The notes below the pieces were generated by a model, which did not search any database, was not told the origin of the DNA, and saw only the letters and a program-made list of their open reading frames with translations. Source: Methylocella sp. (GTDB lineage: Bacteria; Pseudomonadota; Alphaproteobacteria; Rhizobiales; Beijerinckiaceae). From it: a stretch of DNA of 64,000 bases. The DNA lies in NCBI GenBank assembly GCA_037200525.1, contig JBBCGG010000001.1, positions 4,022,501 through 4,086,500 on the forward strand, read 5' to 3'. Shown piece after piece: positions 28,969 to 37,120 of the stretch; the first letter of the stretch is position 1; every line of letters begins with the position of its first letter. The translations under genes and the position numbers were made by a program.

Positions 28969-29793
28969 GTGAGCGGGCCAAACGAAGATCGCTTCCCCGC
29001 CTCCCTGGTCCTCGCCGGGGCGGGCAAAATGGGCGGGGCGATGTTACAGGCTTGGCTCGATCGGGATTTTGACCCACGCCGTATCTGCGTCATCGATCCG
29101 CAACCCGCTCAAAACATCGTGAGGCTTGCGGCCGAGAAAGGCTTTGCGCTGAACGCGCCAGCGCAGCCGCCGCAGGTTCTGGTTCTCGCCATCAAACCGC
29201 AGATGCTCGACGAGGCGACAACTCTCGCGTCGCTGGCTGGCCCGCAAACCCTGGCGATCTCCATACTTGCCGGCAAAACCATAGCCAATATCGCCGGCCG
29301 CCTGCCGCGCGCGGGAGCGATCATTCGGGCGATGCCTAATCTTCCCGCAGCGGTTGGTCGCGGCATGGCCGGACTTGTCGCCAACGAGGCGGTGACGCTG
29401 GCGCAGCGCGCCATGGCCGAGACGCTGTTCGCGGCGACCGGCCGATTCGAATGGCTGGCGGACGAGCGGCTGATCGACGCAGTGACGGCGATCTCCGGCT
29501 CCGGTCCAGCCTATGTTTTTTATCTGACCGAATGTTTGGCGGAGGCTGGAGCTGCGTTGGGGCTTCCCGCCGATGTCGCCGCAAGACTGGCGCGCGCCAC
29601 GGTAGAGGGCACCGGGGAGCTCCTGTTCAAAAGCGGCGACAATGCGCCTTCGGAACTGCGCGAAAGCGTAACCTCGCGGGGTGGCACTACCGCCGCCGCC
29701 CTCGAGGTGCTGATGGCCCGGGACGGCCTCGCGCCGCTGATCGAACGCGCCGCCCAAGCCGCGCGACGCCGCGCGGAGGCGCTATCGGGATAA
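28969..29793 (+). CDS. proC: pyrroline-5-carboxylate reductase
   Basis: Last step of proline synthesis: NAD(P)H-dependent reduction of 1-pyrroline-5-carboxylate. 274 residues. N-terminal Rossmann motif LVLAGAGKMGGAML; the signature region near the C-terminus contains AVTAISGSGPAYVFYLTECLAEAG and ESVTSRGGTTAAALEVL (catalytic/dimer region). GTG start, two bases after the ybjN-like stop. Confidence 0.95.
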   Translation: MSGPNEDRFPASLVLAGAGKMGGAMLQAWLDRDFDPRRICVIDPQPAQNIVRLAAEKGFALNAPAQPPQVLVLAIKPQMLDEATTLASLAGPQTLAISILAGKTIANIAGRLPRAGAIIRAMPNLPAAVGRGMAGLVANEAVTLAQRAMAETLFAATGRFEWLADERLIDAVTAISGSGPAYVFYLTECLAEAGAALGLPADVAARLARATVEGTGELLFKSGDNAPSELRESVTSRGGTTAAALEVLMARDGLAPLIERAAQAARRRAEALSG

Positions 29794-29843
29794 ACATGCG
29801 CTGCCGGATTGCGTCCCAAAGCGAAGAAGCCAAGGATGGCGTC

Positions 29844-30269
29844 ATGCGCGCTTCCGGTTTGGTTGGTTTGACCGCCGCGGTCCTCGCCCTCGGATTGACG
29901 CCGACGCGCCTGCGCGCGGAGGATGCGTTTCTCGCTCTGCCGTCAAACGCCGCGGGAGCTTTCAACTATGCGAGGCTATCCGACATCCAAGTGTTTCTGG
30001 ACGCCAGTCCGACGCGTTGCAGCGTATTGCTGACGGATGGAGTAGAAATCAAAGCCTTCCAAAAATGTTCGGCCATCACCAAGCATCTCGAGCAGAATGG
30101 ACTCGTCTCATTTCCGAATAATTATGGCTCCGTCTTGCTGGCTCCCGCTTTTATCGCAAGCCTGATTTCGACGAATAGCGGCGGCTGCCGATTGAATCTG
30201 CGAAGCGGCAGATGGGTTCCCGTCAATCAATCCTGCAACGAGGTTCACAAGGCGCTGTCCTCCGAATAG
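29844..30269 (+). CDS. small exported protein of unknown function
   Basis: 141 residues with a signal peptide (MRASGLVGLTAAVLALGLTPTRLRA, cleavage near AED). The mature domain has four cysteines (CSVLL, KCSAI, GCRLN, SCNEV), which could form two disulfides. ATG 29844 has AAGGA upstream; ATG 29796 is an alternative that would bury the signal. No family recognised. It lies 50 bases downstream of proC. Confidence 0.65.
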   Translation: MRASGLVGLTAAVLALGLTPTRLRAEDAFLALPSNAAGAFNYARLSDIQVFLDASPTRCSVLLTDGVEIKAFQKCSAITKHLEQNGLVSFPNNYGSVLLAPAFIASLISTNSGGCRLNLRSGRWVPVNQSCNEVHKALSSE

Positions 30270-30355
30270 TTTGCTTGCGAAATTCGGAGCGGTCGGTCCT
30301 TGGTATCGCCTCTCACACTGATTACAGTAAAGACCAACACCGCTGGGAGGCGACG

Positions 30356-31123
30356 ATGGTTCAAAAACACGAAGGCATCGATAAGGCCGCGGCCGGACAT
30401 AAACCCGACGCCACAGATTTCGCCTCAAAACCGAAAGATCCCAAAAACGCGATCGTCGAGGCGTTGCTCGAGCTGGCGGGCGAACGCAATTGGGACGACA
30501 TCACAATTTCCGACGTAGCGACGAGAGCCAATGTCTCGCTCTCGACCTTTCGGGACCTCTTTCCCTCAAAAGGCGCCGTTCTCGCCAGCTTCTTCCGAAA
30601 TATCGACAAGAAAGTTCTTGACGCGGTGGGCGACGATCTCGTCGGCGAACCGGCCAAAGAGCGCTTATTTGACGTGCTGATGCGGCGGCTCGATGCGCTG
30701 GCGCCTTATAAGCTTGGCGTCGAAAGCATCGCAGACTGGACGCTCCGCGATCCGCTCGCCGCCGCCGCGATCAACCAACTCACCGTCAACTCGATGCGTT
30801 TCATGCTTGAGGCGGCGGGCATTGAGTCGGAGGGCGCGGTCGGGGTCGTGAAGCTCCAGGGCTTGGCTTTGGCCTGGGCGCGAATTCTCCCGGTCTGGTT
30901 CCGCGATGACGATGCGGGGCTGTCCTCGACCATGGCGGCGCTCGATCGCGAATTGACGCGCGGCGGACGATTTGTCGCACGAGCGGAGGATTTCAACAGA
31001 CTGGCTTCGCCTTTGTTTTCGCTGGCGCGCTCTCTGTTCGAGCGGCGTCGCGATAATACTGACAAAGATCGCGGTCGGCACAGCGACGCCGCGGAAGAGA
31101 CGGACTCTTCGGCGCGAAGCTGA
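30356..31123 (+). CDS. TetR/AcrR-family transcriptional regulator
   Basis: 255-residue regulator. The helix-turn-helix region is AIVEALLELAGERNWDDITI followed by SDVATRANVSLSTFRDLFPSKGAV (residues about 32-75). The C-terminal domain resembles the TetR C-terminal type seen with rpsU-divergent regulators but is not distinctive. ATG 30356 is preceded by GGGAGG. The C-terminal 25 residues are charged and low in complexity. It converges on fxsA; no obvious target gene is adjacent. Confidence 0.83.
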   Translation: MVQKHEGIDKAAAGHKPDATDFASKPKDPKNAIVEALLELAGERNWDDITISDVATRANVSLSTFRDLFPSKGAVLASFFRNIDKKVLDAVGDDLVGEPAKERLFDVLMRRLDALAPYKLGVESIADWTLRDPLAAAAINQLTVNSMRFMLEAAGIESEGAVGVVKLQGLALAWARILPVWFRDDDAGLSSTMAALDRELTRGGRFVARAEDFNRLASPLFSLARSLFERRRDNTDKDRGRHSDAAEETDSSARS

Positions 31124-31161
31124 TCCCTTATCGCGAGGGAGGCAAACCCGCTAATGCGCCC

Positions 31162-31650
31162 TCAGGGACCAAAATTGGTCGGCCCCGGCCTTGAGCCTGG
31201 GTGATCCAGCCGCGACCACTCGCGTGGATCGAGCTCAACCAAGGTCGGTCCAGCGCGGCCGCCCTTCCGCCCACGGCTGGTCTTGCCGATCTGGAGCCTA
31301 TCGCCGACCCAAAACCTGATCGAAGGCGCGGCAAGGGCGAGGCCAACAAAATCAGAGACGAAACCAGGCAGAATCAACAAGATCGCCCCAATCCCGAAAA
31401 GCGCGCCGTCGACCGCCGCCTCTCGCGACAACCCTGCCTCCTCATGCGAGCGGCTAGCCAGAGCCCGACGCAGGCGCATGGCGGTGGAAAGCCCAAGACG
31501 CCGCAACATAGCCGCGCCGGCGAAGCTGGTTAGAAGAGAAAGCAGCACGGCGCCGCCAAAGCCGATCGCATGAACGACCAAGGCAAAGGCAACGAATTCC
31601 GAGACGAACCAGAGGGCGATAAAAAGCGGAAGCCGAGCGGGCAGACGCAT
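31162..31650 (-). CDS. fxsA: FxsA family membrane protein
   Basis: FxsA-type inner-membrane protein of about 162 residues, known in E. coli for relieving F exclusion of phage T7 when overproduced; its normal role is unclear. Helices are near residues 5-25, 30-48 and 78-100 (GALFGIGAILLILPGFVSDFVGLALAAP is characteristic of the family; quoted span abbreviated to GALFGI...LALAAP). ATG 31650 (MRLPARLPLF) matches the family; ATG 31692 (MDNSLL) also has a good ribosome binding site (GGAG) and would add 14 residues. Divergent from the Tim44-like gene. Confidence 0.85.
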   Translation of the reverse strand: MRLPARLPLFIALWFVSEFVAFALVVHAIGFGGAVLLSLLTSFAGAAMLRRLGLSTAMRLRRALASRSHEEAGLSREAAVDGALFGIGAILLILPGFVSDFVGLALAAPSIRFWVGDRLQIGKTSRGRKGGRAGPTLVELDPREWSRLDHPGSRPGPTNFGP

Positions 31651-31791
31651 GCGTGACCTTCGAAGGAGCGGAAGCAAGAGGCTGTTATCCATTCTGGACT
31701 CCAGCCGATTCTCTCCCCAGATACAAATATATGATAAGCATGGAGGCGCGGCGCAACATGTCGTCGCCGAAACCGAGGCATCAAGACAGCG

Positions 31792-32514
31792 ATGCAAGAT
31801 TCTTTTGATTTGACGACCATTATTTTCGCGCTTCTGGCCGCTTTTGTGGTCTGGAAGCTGCGCGCCATTCTTGGCACGCGCACCGGCGCGGAAAAGCCGC
31901 CGAGAAACCCGTTTGTGGCGGGCGGCGACGCCCGGCCGCGCCTCGGAGAACCGGACAACAATGTCATACCCATGCCCGGCGCGGCGACGGCCGCAAATGC
32001 CGCGCCGAGCAGCGGAGTGAGCCCATCTGAGCGATGGAAGCCCTATGCTGAGCCGGGCTCCAAAGCTTCGGCAGGACTCGACGCCATTGCGGCGGCTGAT
32101 TCGTCCTTCGCCATTCAACCTTTCCTCACCGGGGCCAAATCGGCTTATGAAATTATCGTAACCAGCTTCGCCGACGGAGATCGGCAGGTGTTGCAAAACC
32201 TCCTGGCCAAGGATGTTTTCGATAGCTTCGCAGCGGCGCTCGCTGAGCGTGAAAAGCGCGGCGAAAAGGTCGAGACCACCTTTGTCGCCATCGACAACGC
32301 CTCGGTCGCCGACGCCGAATTACGCGGCCGCATCGCCGAGATCACTCTGCGTTTCTCCGCCCAACTGATTAGCGCGACGCGCGACAGAGACGGAGCGGTC
32401 ATCGACGGCAGCGCCGACAAGGTGATCGAAATCAACGACACCTGGACCTTTGCGCGAGACACCGCATCGCGCGATCCAAATTGGAAGGTCGTCTCGACCG
32501 GTCCGGGGCATTGA
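31792..32514 (+). CDS. Tim44-like domain protein
   Basis: 240 residues. One N-terminal membrane anchor (LTTIIFALLAAFVVWKL), a proline/alanine-rich linker, and a Tim44-like C-terminal domain (SAYEIIVTSFADGDRQVLQNLLAKDVFDSF to ETWTFARD region; DTWTFARD is present). Alphaproteobacterial relatives of mitochondrial Tim44 are anchored in the inner membrane and face the cytoplasm; their role is not settled. Followed by mltA and an Smr gene on the same strand, a recurrent Rhizobiales arrangement. Confidence 0.88.
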   Translation: MQDSFDLTTIIFALLAAFVVWKLRAILGTRTGAEKPPRNPFVAGGDARPRLGEPDNNVIPMPGAATAANAAPSSGVSPSERWKPYAEPGSKASAGLDAIAAADSSFAIQPFLTGAKSAYEIIVTSFADGDRQVLQNLLAKDVFDSFAAALAEREKRGEKVETTFVAIDNASVADAELRGRIAEITLRFSAQLISATRDRDGAVIDGSADKVIEINDTWTFARDTASRDPNWKVVSTGPGH

Positions 32515-32529
32515 TCGCAAGTCCGGGTG

Positions 32530-33597
32530 ATGACTGAAGCATCGATCGAGGCAACGCCGCGGCCTTTGGCGAAATTGTCGTTCGGAGAGCTGGCAGGCTT
32601 TGCGGAAGATGATCATGCCGAGGCCTTCGCGGTTTTTCAGCGCTCTTGCGCTCCCATCCTCGCAGACCGCTCGCCGCTGCGCCAGGCGATTGCGCCATCA
32701 GCCGCCTTCAAGGCGATTTGCCGCAGCGCTTTGGCGCGAAACCTCTCGCGCGCGGAGGCGCGGCGTTTTTTCGAGACGCATTTTCGACCTTTTCGGACAA
32801 TCTGCACCCCGGCCGGCGAGAGCGAGGGCTTCTTCACCGGCTATTACGAGCCGATCGTCGAGGGATCGCTGACGCGAACTGCCGACTTCATCGCGCCCAT
32901 TCTCTCGCGCCCAAAAGATCTGACGTCACGCACTCCCTATCCCGACCGCGCCGCGATAGAAGCCGGAGCGATCGAGTCCCAGGCGGCGCCGATCGTCTGG
33001 CTGCGCGATCCAGTCGAGGTTTTCCTTATTCAGGTGCAAGGCTCCGCCCGGGTGCGCCTTGCTGACGGCCGGCTTTTGCGTCTCGTCTACTCCGGACGCA
33101 ATGGCCAGAGCTATACGTCAATCGGGCGCATTTTGATCGAAAGCGGAGAAATCGACGCCGCCGAAATGTCGCTCGCAACGCTCAAACATTGGGTTCGCTC
33201 GCACGGCCAGAAGCCCGGCGAGGCCGGAGCGGCGCTGATGCAACGCAACAAGTCCTATGTTTTCTTCGCGCTCGACGCTTCGCTCGAACCAGAGGCGGGG
33301 CCAGTCGGCGGCGCCGGCCTCAGCCTCACGCCTTTGCGATCGATCGCCATCGACCGCGCTCTTTACGCCTATGGGACGCCGGTTTGGATCGACGCCGCGC
33401 TGCCCTGGCGCAGCAAAAGTCCGACGCCCTTGCGCCGCCTGATGATTGCGCAGGATACCGGCTCTGCTATTGTCGGAGCAGCGCGCGCCGATATCTTCTT
33501 TGGCTCGGGCGACGACGCCGGCGCGCGCGCTGGCGTCGTTCGGCACAGAGGCGATTTCATTGTTTTTCTACCCCGCGAAGAAGGGCTGGATCCGTGA
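32530..33597 (+). CDS. mltA: membrane-bound lytic murein transglycosylase A family
   Basis: Cleaves the glycan strand of peptidoglycan, forming anhydromuropeptides. About 355 residues. The MltA domain has GFFTGYYEPIVEGS and the C-terminal 3D domain has catalytic-type aspartates in MIAQDTGSAIVGAARADIFFG. No lipobox or obvious signal peptide is visible at the N-terminus, which is unusual for an enzyme acting outside the cytoplasm, though common in the annotated rhizobial forms. ATG 32530; an in-frame GTG at 32527 is equally possible. Overlaps the Smr gene by four bases. Confidence 0.9.
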   Translation: MTEASIEATPRPLAKLSFGELAGFAEDDHAEAFAVFQRSCAPILADRSPLRQAIAPSAAFKAICRSALARNLSRAEARRFFETHFRPFRTICTPAGESEGFFTGYYEPIVEGSLTRTADFIAPILSRPKDLTSRTPYPDRAAIEAGAIESQAAPIVWLRDPVEVFLIQVQGSARVRLADGRLLRLVYSGRNGQSYTSIGRILIESGEIDAAEMSLATLKHWVRSHGQKPGEAGAALMQRNKSYVFFALDASLEPEAGPVGGAGLSLTPLRSIAIDRALYAYGTPVWIDAALPWRSKSPTPLRRLMIAQDTGSAIVGAARADIFFGSGDDAGARAGVVRHRGDFIVFLPREEGLDP

Positions 33598-34193
33598 GGG
33601 AAAGCATCCCGGCTTTCGGCAGGGGACGTCTCCGCCGCCTGAGCGCGGAGGAGATTGAGCTCTGGCTCACGGTCACTAAAACCATTGCGGCGCGCCCGTC
33701 CAGCACTGTGCCGCAGATACCGACGCCAAAGGAAACTCCGGTTCCGATCAAGCAGCCCGAGCCTAAGACGGCTGCTCAACCGGAAAAACCCCCGCCGCAA
33801 AAACCGGCTCTCGTGGAACGGCCAAAAGCTCCTCCCCTCGCGCCATTGGAGCGCAGGCTGCGGCAAAGGCTGTCGCGCGGGCGCGCCGCGCCTGACGCCG
33901 TGATCGACTTGCATGGAATGCGGCGGCAGGAAGCCTTTGCGGCCCTGCGTCAATTTCTGGCGTCGGCGCAGCGCGACGGCGCTAAGGTCGCCCTCGTCGT
34001 CACCGGCAAGGGCGGCCAAAGCCTCTCGGAGGGTGGGACTGCCGGCGTTTTGCGGCGGCAGGTGCCGCAATGGCTGCGCGGCCCCGAATATCATTCCATC
34101 GTGCTCGGCTTCGAGGAGGCTTCGCGATCGCACGGCGGCGCTGGGGCGCTTTATGTGCGGATCAAACGACGCGATCGGGCCACTCACGGATAG
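33594..34193 (+). CDS. Smr (MutS2 C-terminal-like) domain protein
   Basis: 199-residue protein. The N-terminus begins RLSAEEIELWLTVTKTI, a pattern typical of rhizobial Smr proteins, followed by a proline/lysine-rich linker (about residues 40-85) and a C-terminal Smr domain with DLHGMRRQEAFAAL and VVTGKGGQS. Smr domains are nicking endonucleases or RNA-cleaving modules; the substrate here is unknown. The GTG at 33594 overlaps the mltA stop as GTGA, indicating coupled translation. Confidence 0.88.
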   Translation: MRESIPAFGRGRLRRLSAEEIELWLTVTKTIAARPSSTVPQIPTPKETPVPIKQPEPKTAAQPEKPPPQKPALVERPKAPPLAPLERRLRQRLSRGRAAPDAVIDLHGMRRQEAFAALRQFLASAQRDGAKVALVVTGKGGQSLSEGGTAGVLRRQVPQWLRGPEYHSIVLGFEEASRSHGGAGALYVRIKRRDRATHG

Positions 34194-34220
34194 AGAAGCA
34201 CTCGACCTAAGGGTTTCATC

Positions 34221-34640
34221 ATGACCTCCCCGCCCTTCGACTGGACCAACGTCATCGCGCCATCGCTCGGCGATTTCGATCGGATGGCCAATTCGGCTTT
34301 CGCCGGACTGCCGGAAGATTTCCGCCAGCTTTGCGAGGGCGTCATCATCCGCGTTGAAGATTTTCCCGACGATGCGACGCTGAAGGAGATGAATTGCGAG
34401 AGCGAATTCGAACTGCTTGGCCTCTTTCGCGGCCGCGGTCTCGCGCACGGCGAAGCCTCAATGGCGACAGGGCAATTTCCCAATATGGTCTGGCTTTACC
34501 GGCGTCCCATCCTGGATTTCTGGGCCGATGAGGACAATGCGCTCGGCGACATCGTCACCCACGTTCTCGTGCATGAGATCGGGCACCATTTTGGACTATC
34601 CGACGACGATATGGCGGCGATCGAAGAACGCGCAAGGTGA
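34221..34640 (+). CDS. zincin-fold metallopeptidase family protein
   Basis: 139-residue minimal metallopeptidase of the type found near smr in alphaproteobacteria. Metal motif HEIGHHFGLSDDDM supplies the HExxHxxG core with a downstream acidic residue. Substrate unknown. AAGGG precedes ATG 34221. Likely co-transcribed with mltA and smr. Confidence 0.85.
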   Translation: MTSPPFDWTNVIAPSLGDFDRMANSAFAGLPEDFRQLCEGVIIRVEDFPDDATLKEMNCESEFELLGLFRGRGLAHGEASMATGQFPNMVWLYRRPILDFWADEDNALGDIVTHVLVHEIGHHFGLSDDDMAAIEERAR

Positions 34641-34691
34641 GTCGGGGCGGGGCCTAATCAATGGCGCAGAGGGCGAATGCGCATTGATAAA

Positions 34692-34728
34692 GTAGAAACT
34701 CACAACATCAGGGTAGAAACGTACAACA
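34692..34728. promoter_or_regulatory. tandem direct repeats, candidate operators of the S24 regulator
   Basis: GTAGAAACTCACAACA (34692-34707) and GTAGAAACGTACAACA (34713-34728) are direct repeats differing at two positions with a 21-base period, about two helical turns. Both fit AGAA-N5-CAACA. They end 20 bases before the regulator's ATG. An imperfect palindrome, ACAACACGTTTTGT, overlaps the second copy. Confidence 0.65.
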
Positions 34729-34748
34729 CGTTTTGTTAGAATTGCCTG

Positions 34749-35429
34749 ATGGAACAGCCCCACGAACGATTGCAGACCGCCCGGCAGAAGGCTGGTTTTG
34801 AAAATGCGACCGACGCGGCGCGCGCTTTCGCATGGAATGAGAATACCTATCGCAGCCATGAGAATGGCGAGCGCGGCTTGCGGCTTGCAATCGCCGAGCG
34901 CTACGCCGCCGCGTTCGAAACGAGCGCCGCGTGGCTTCTCACTGGCGAGGGCGAGGCCGAAGCGCGGCCAGTACCCAAAAATATCGTTCGCCTTGTCGGC
35001 CGCATCGGCGCCGGCGCAGTGATCGACGCGGATTTTGAGCAGGAGCCCCCGGAAGGGTTCGCGGAAATTGAAATCCCCTACGCCGTCCCCGATGGGGCCG
35101 TGGCGTTCGAAATTGTCGGCGATAGCATGTGGCCGCGCTATGATCCGGGCGATATCGTCATCTGCTGGAAGGTCGCGCAAACGCGAAGCGAAGCGGACGG
35201 ATGGGAAGCCGCAGTGCGGCTGACCGATGGACGGCGCTATCTAAAGACGATCCGCCGGGTCGCCAAGGATCGTTTCGACCTCGTGAGCCATAACGCCAGC
35301 CCAATCTTGAACATTCAGATCGAGTGGGCATGCAAAGTGTTCGGCAATATACGCGCGGGCGAATGGAATTTGCTGGAGCGGGCGCCTCGGAAAAAGCCGC
35401 TGGGAACGACGAGTGATCGCTTCCGTTAA
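34749..35429 (+). CDS. S24 (LexA/CI-like) family transcriptional regulator
   Basis: 226-residue protein built like a phage CI or LexA repressor. An N-terminal XRE-type helix-turn-helix (about residues 8-62, DAARAFAWNENTYRSHENG) is followed by an S24 peptidase domain with the nucleophile Ser in VGDSMWPRYDPGDIV and the general-base Lys in RYLKTIRR. Known S24 regulators are inactivated by RecA-stimulated self-cleavage; an Ala-Gly or Cys-Gly site is a candidate in RIGAGAV. No ribosome binding site is visible, and a TAGAAT-like -10 element at 34737-34742 would place transcription start at the ATG, suggesting a leaderless message (inference). Direct repeats lie upstream. Confidence 0.87.
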   Translation: MEQPHERLQTARQKAGFENATDAARAFAWNENTYRSHENGERGLRLAIAERYAAAFETSAAWLLTGEGEAEARPVPKNIVRLVGRIGAGAVIDADFEQEPPEGFAEIEIPYAVPDGAVAFEIVGDSMWPRYDPGDIVICWKVAQTRSEADGWEAAVRLTDGRRYLKTIRRVAKDRFDLVSHNASPILNIQIEWACKVFGNIRAGEWNLLERAPRKKPLGTTSDRFR

Positions 35430-35494
35430 GGCCCGCGGCGGACATCAGAATCCGCTCGGGCGCCGCCAAATTGCACCCAACGTAATTTTTTATG

Positions 35495-35538
35495 ATTCTG
35501 TACATTTCGTGTTGCAACATTCTGTGCATTATGTACAG
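35495..35538. promoter_or_regulatory. repeat-rich promoter region of the 95-residue gene
   Basis: Direct repeats ATTCTGTACATT (35495-35506) and ATTCTGTGCATT (35519-35530) overlap an inverted pair CTGTACAT (35498-35505) and ATGTACAG (35531-35538). In addition TGTTG-N5-TTCT at 35510-35523 is the reverse complement of the AGAA-N5-CAACA motif found twice before the S24 regulator. This looks like an operator region controlled by that regulator. Confidence 0.55.
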
Positions 35539-35624
35539 TACGTCATCGGCAGCGTGCGTTCGCAACCGCAAGACCCAGCGCGAACGCCCGCAGTGTTCGA
35601 TGACCGTTACTTTGTGGAAACAGG

Positions 35625-35912
35625 ATGAGCGCGATGGCTAAAGAGCGTACAAACCGAAAAGCAGCCAGCTTTGCGAAAAGCGTTGCGGATGATTTCAATG
35701 CCAAAAATAACAGCATTGGAGCGAGCGCATCCGAGACTGCTGAATATGTGGCGGAAATGTCCGCAGAACTTGCCGCGCTCGCTAAGTCGTCCGCTGACTA
35801 TATCGCGACAATGACATGCGAGCTTTCTACCCTGGCGGAATCTGCGCAGCTTTCACGCCTGACGGAACTCCTGGAATTGGTTCGCCGGGAAGCTGCATCC
35901 GTCTATGCTTGA
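35625..35912 (+). CDS. 95-residue protein with two internal repeats, function unknown
   Basis: Mostly helical, alanine- and serine-rich, no signal peptide. Residues about 39-57 and 57-75 form two similar units, [18 protein letters not shown] and [18 protein letters not shown], sharing the pattern A-[ED]-Y-[VI]-A-x-M-[ST]-x-E-L. This suggests a coiled-coil or helical bundle. GGAAACAGG precedes ATG 35625; ATG 35634 is an alternative. The upstream region shares a motif with the promoter of the S24 regulator. I recognise no homologue. Its codon use is less GC-biased than its neighbours. Confidence 0.6.
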   Translation: MSAMAKERTNRKAASFAKSVADDFNAKNNSIGASASETAEYVAEMSAELAALAKSSADYIATMTCELSTLAESAQLSRLTELLELVRREAASVYA

Positions 35913-36183
35913 TTGCGCCTGCGCCTCTGGCAACTGGAGCAAGCCGCACAACGCAATCGCTTGGCTCCAGCAGCAACGGATTTGCTTCCAGATCGGCGCG
36001 TTGCTAGTAACCTTCCCAACAACCGACGGCGGCTCCCTTCACCGGTCCATAAGGCCCGTCTCCAAGGAGAAGGGCCGCCACGCAGAACGCCTCAAAGCCC
36101 GAACTCGCCGCTATGCTGGTTCAATCCCATATGAGGATGAGTTTGAGACGAAGGCGTCCATTTTTACGCAATTGGGATCGATC
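35905..36183 (+). other. open frame that reads into leuD, possible gene remnant
   Basis: From ATG 35905, overlapping the previous stop by eight bases, 93 codons are open and continue in frame into leuD with no stop. The encoded sequence begins [20 protein letters not shown] and is rich in Arg and Lys later. It resembles no LeuD N-terminus and no other family I know. Either the 5' part of a truncated gene fused to leuD by deletion, or a chance open frame in a GC-rich leader. Confidence 0.45.
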
Positions 36184-36789
36184 ATGGAAAAATTCTCTTC
36201 GCTGACCGGCGTCGCCGCACCATTGAAAATCACCAATGTCGACACCGACATGATCATCCCGAAGCAATATCTGAAGACAATCAAGCGCACGGGCCTCGGC
36301 AGCGGGCTGTTCGCGGAAATGCGTTATCTTGAGGACGGTTCGGAGAATCCCGATTTCGTGTTGAACAAACACGCCTACCGCAAAGCTCAGATTCTCGTCG
36401 CAGAAGATAATTTCGGCTGCGGCTCGTCGCGTGAGCATGCGCCGTGGGCATTGCTCGATTTCGGGATCCGTTGCGTCATTTCGACGAGCTTTGCTGATAT
36501 TTTCTACAATAACTGCTTCAAGAACGGAATTCTGCCAATCGTCGTGTCTCCCGAAGATCTCGCCAAACTCATGGACGACGCTGATCGCGGCGCGAACGCC
36601 ACTCTGTCTATTAATCTGGAGCAGCAGGAAATTCGCGGACCTGACGGCGGGCTCATCAAATTCGAGATCGATGCGTTTCGCAAACACTGCCTTATGAACG
36701 GACTCGACGACATCGGCTTGACCATTGAAAAAGATGGACAGATCGCAACCTACGAAGAACGCGCAGCCGCTCAACGTCCCTGGCTGTAA
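36184..36789 (+). CDS. leuD: 3-isopropylmalate dehydratase small subunit
   Basis: Small subunit of isopropylmalate isomerase in leucine synthesis; pairs with LeuC, which is not in the window. 201 residues from ATG 36184, the usual size. Features are [16 protein letters not shown] near the N-terminus and [15 protein letters not shown], the swivelling-domain substrate loop, near 78-92. The open frame continues 93 codons upstream into unrelated sequence. No clear ribosome binding site is seen at 36184 (GGGATCGATC upstream). Confidence 0.94.
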   Translation: MEKFSSLTGVAAPLKITNVDTDMIIPKQYLKTIKRTGLGSGLFAEMRYLEDGSENPDFVLNKHAYRKAQILVAEDNFGCGSSREHAPWALLDFGIRCVISTSFADIFYNNCFKNGILPIVVSPEDLAKLMDDADRGANATLSINLEQQEIRGPDGGLIKFEIDAFRKHCLMNGLDDIGLTIEKDGQIATYEERAAAQRPWL

Positions 36790-37017
36790 CGTTCAATCGG
36801 GAACGACTATGGTTTCCATCGAATCTAACATTATGCATTCGCAGCCCTCCTTTACTCGTTGCAAATCAATTGCTTACTCACATTTCTCGCAGAGATGCCG
36901 CAAAAAAATTGATGGCGAAACGATATGCGCGATGTTATATGAGATACCGGACGGGCTACGACCTGTTCTAAGGTAGGAAACATCAGCCCGGCTCATCGCC
37001 GCTTTAAGGAGATTAAT
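36790..37017. other. pqqA upstream region
   Basis: 228 bases of visibly lower GC than the surroundings, without a credible gene. It should contain the pqq promoter; no consensus -35/-10 pair stands out. AAGGAG precedes pqqA. Confidence 0.5.
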
Positions 37018-37095
37018 ATGGCTTGGACAACCCCCGTCATCACCGAAGTTTGCGTCGGCATGGAAGTCACCAGCTACGCTTCCGCTGAGATCTGA
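37018..37095 (+). CDS. pqqA: PQQ precursor peptide PqqA
   Basis: 25-residue ribosomally made precursor of pyrroloquinoline quinone. The Glu and Tyr that are cross-linked to form PQQ are at positions 16 and 20 in VCVGMEVTSYASAEI. A strong ribosome binding site (AAGGAGATTAAT) precedes the ATG. The C-terminus after the Tyr is only five residues long. It is followed by a small hairpin and then pqqB. Confidence 0.95.
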   Translation: MAWTTPVITEVCVGMEVTSYASAEI

Positions 37096-37107
37096 AGCTA
37101 AGGCTTC
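37094..37107 (+). terminator. small hairpin between pqqA and pqqB
   Basis: GAAGC-TAAG-GCTTC, a five-pair stem beginning at the pqqA stop codon, followed by TCTCTAAACC. Too weak for full termination; it could attenuate or mark an RNA-processing point that keeps pqqA message in excess over pqqBCDE. Confidence 0.35.
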
Positions 37108-37120
37108 TCTAAACCGTTGA

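Noticed and set aside
36085-36140. tRNA-like T-arm (GGTTCAATCCC) before leuD
   Set aside because: Only three of five stem pairs form around the loop, and no acceptor or anticodon arm can be found upstream.
34749-36183. Prophage remnant
   Set aside because: The S24 regulator is phage-like, but no integrase, structural, lysis or replication genes or attachment sites are present. I keep it only as a small islet.
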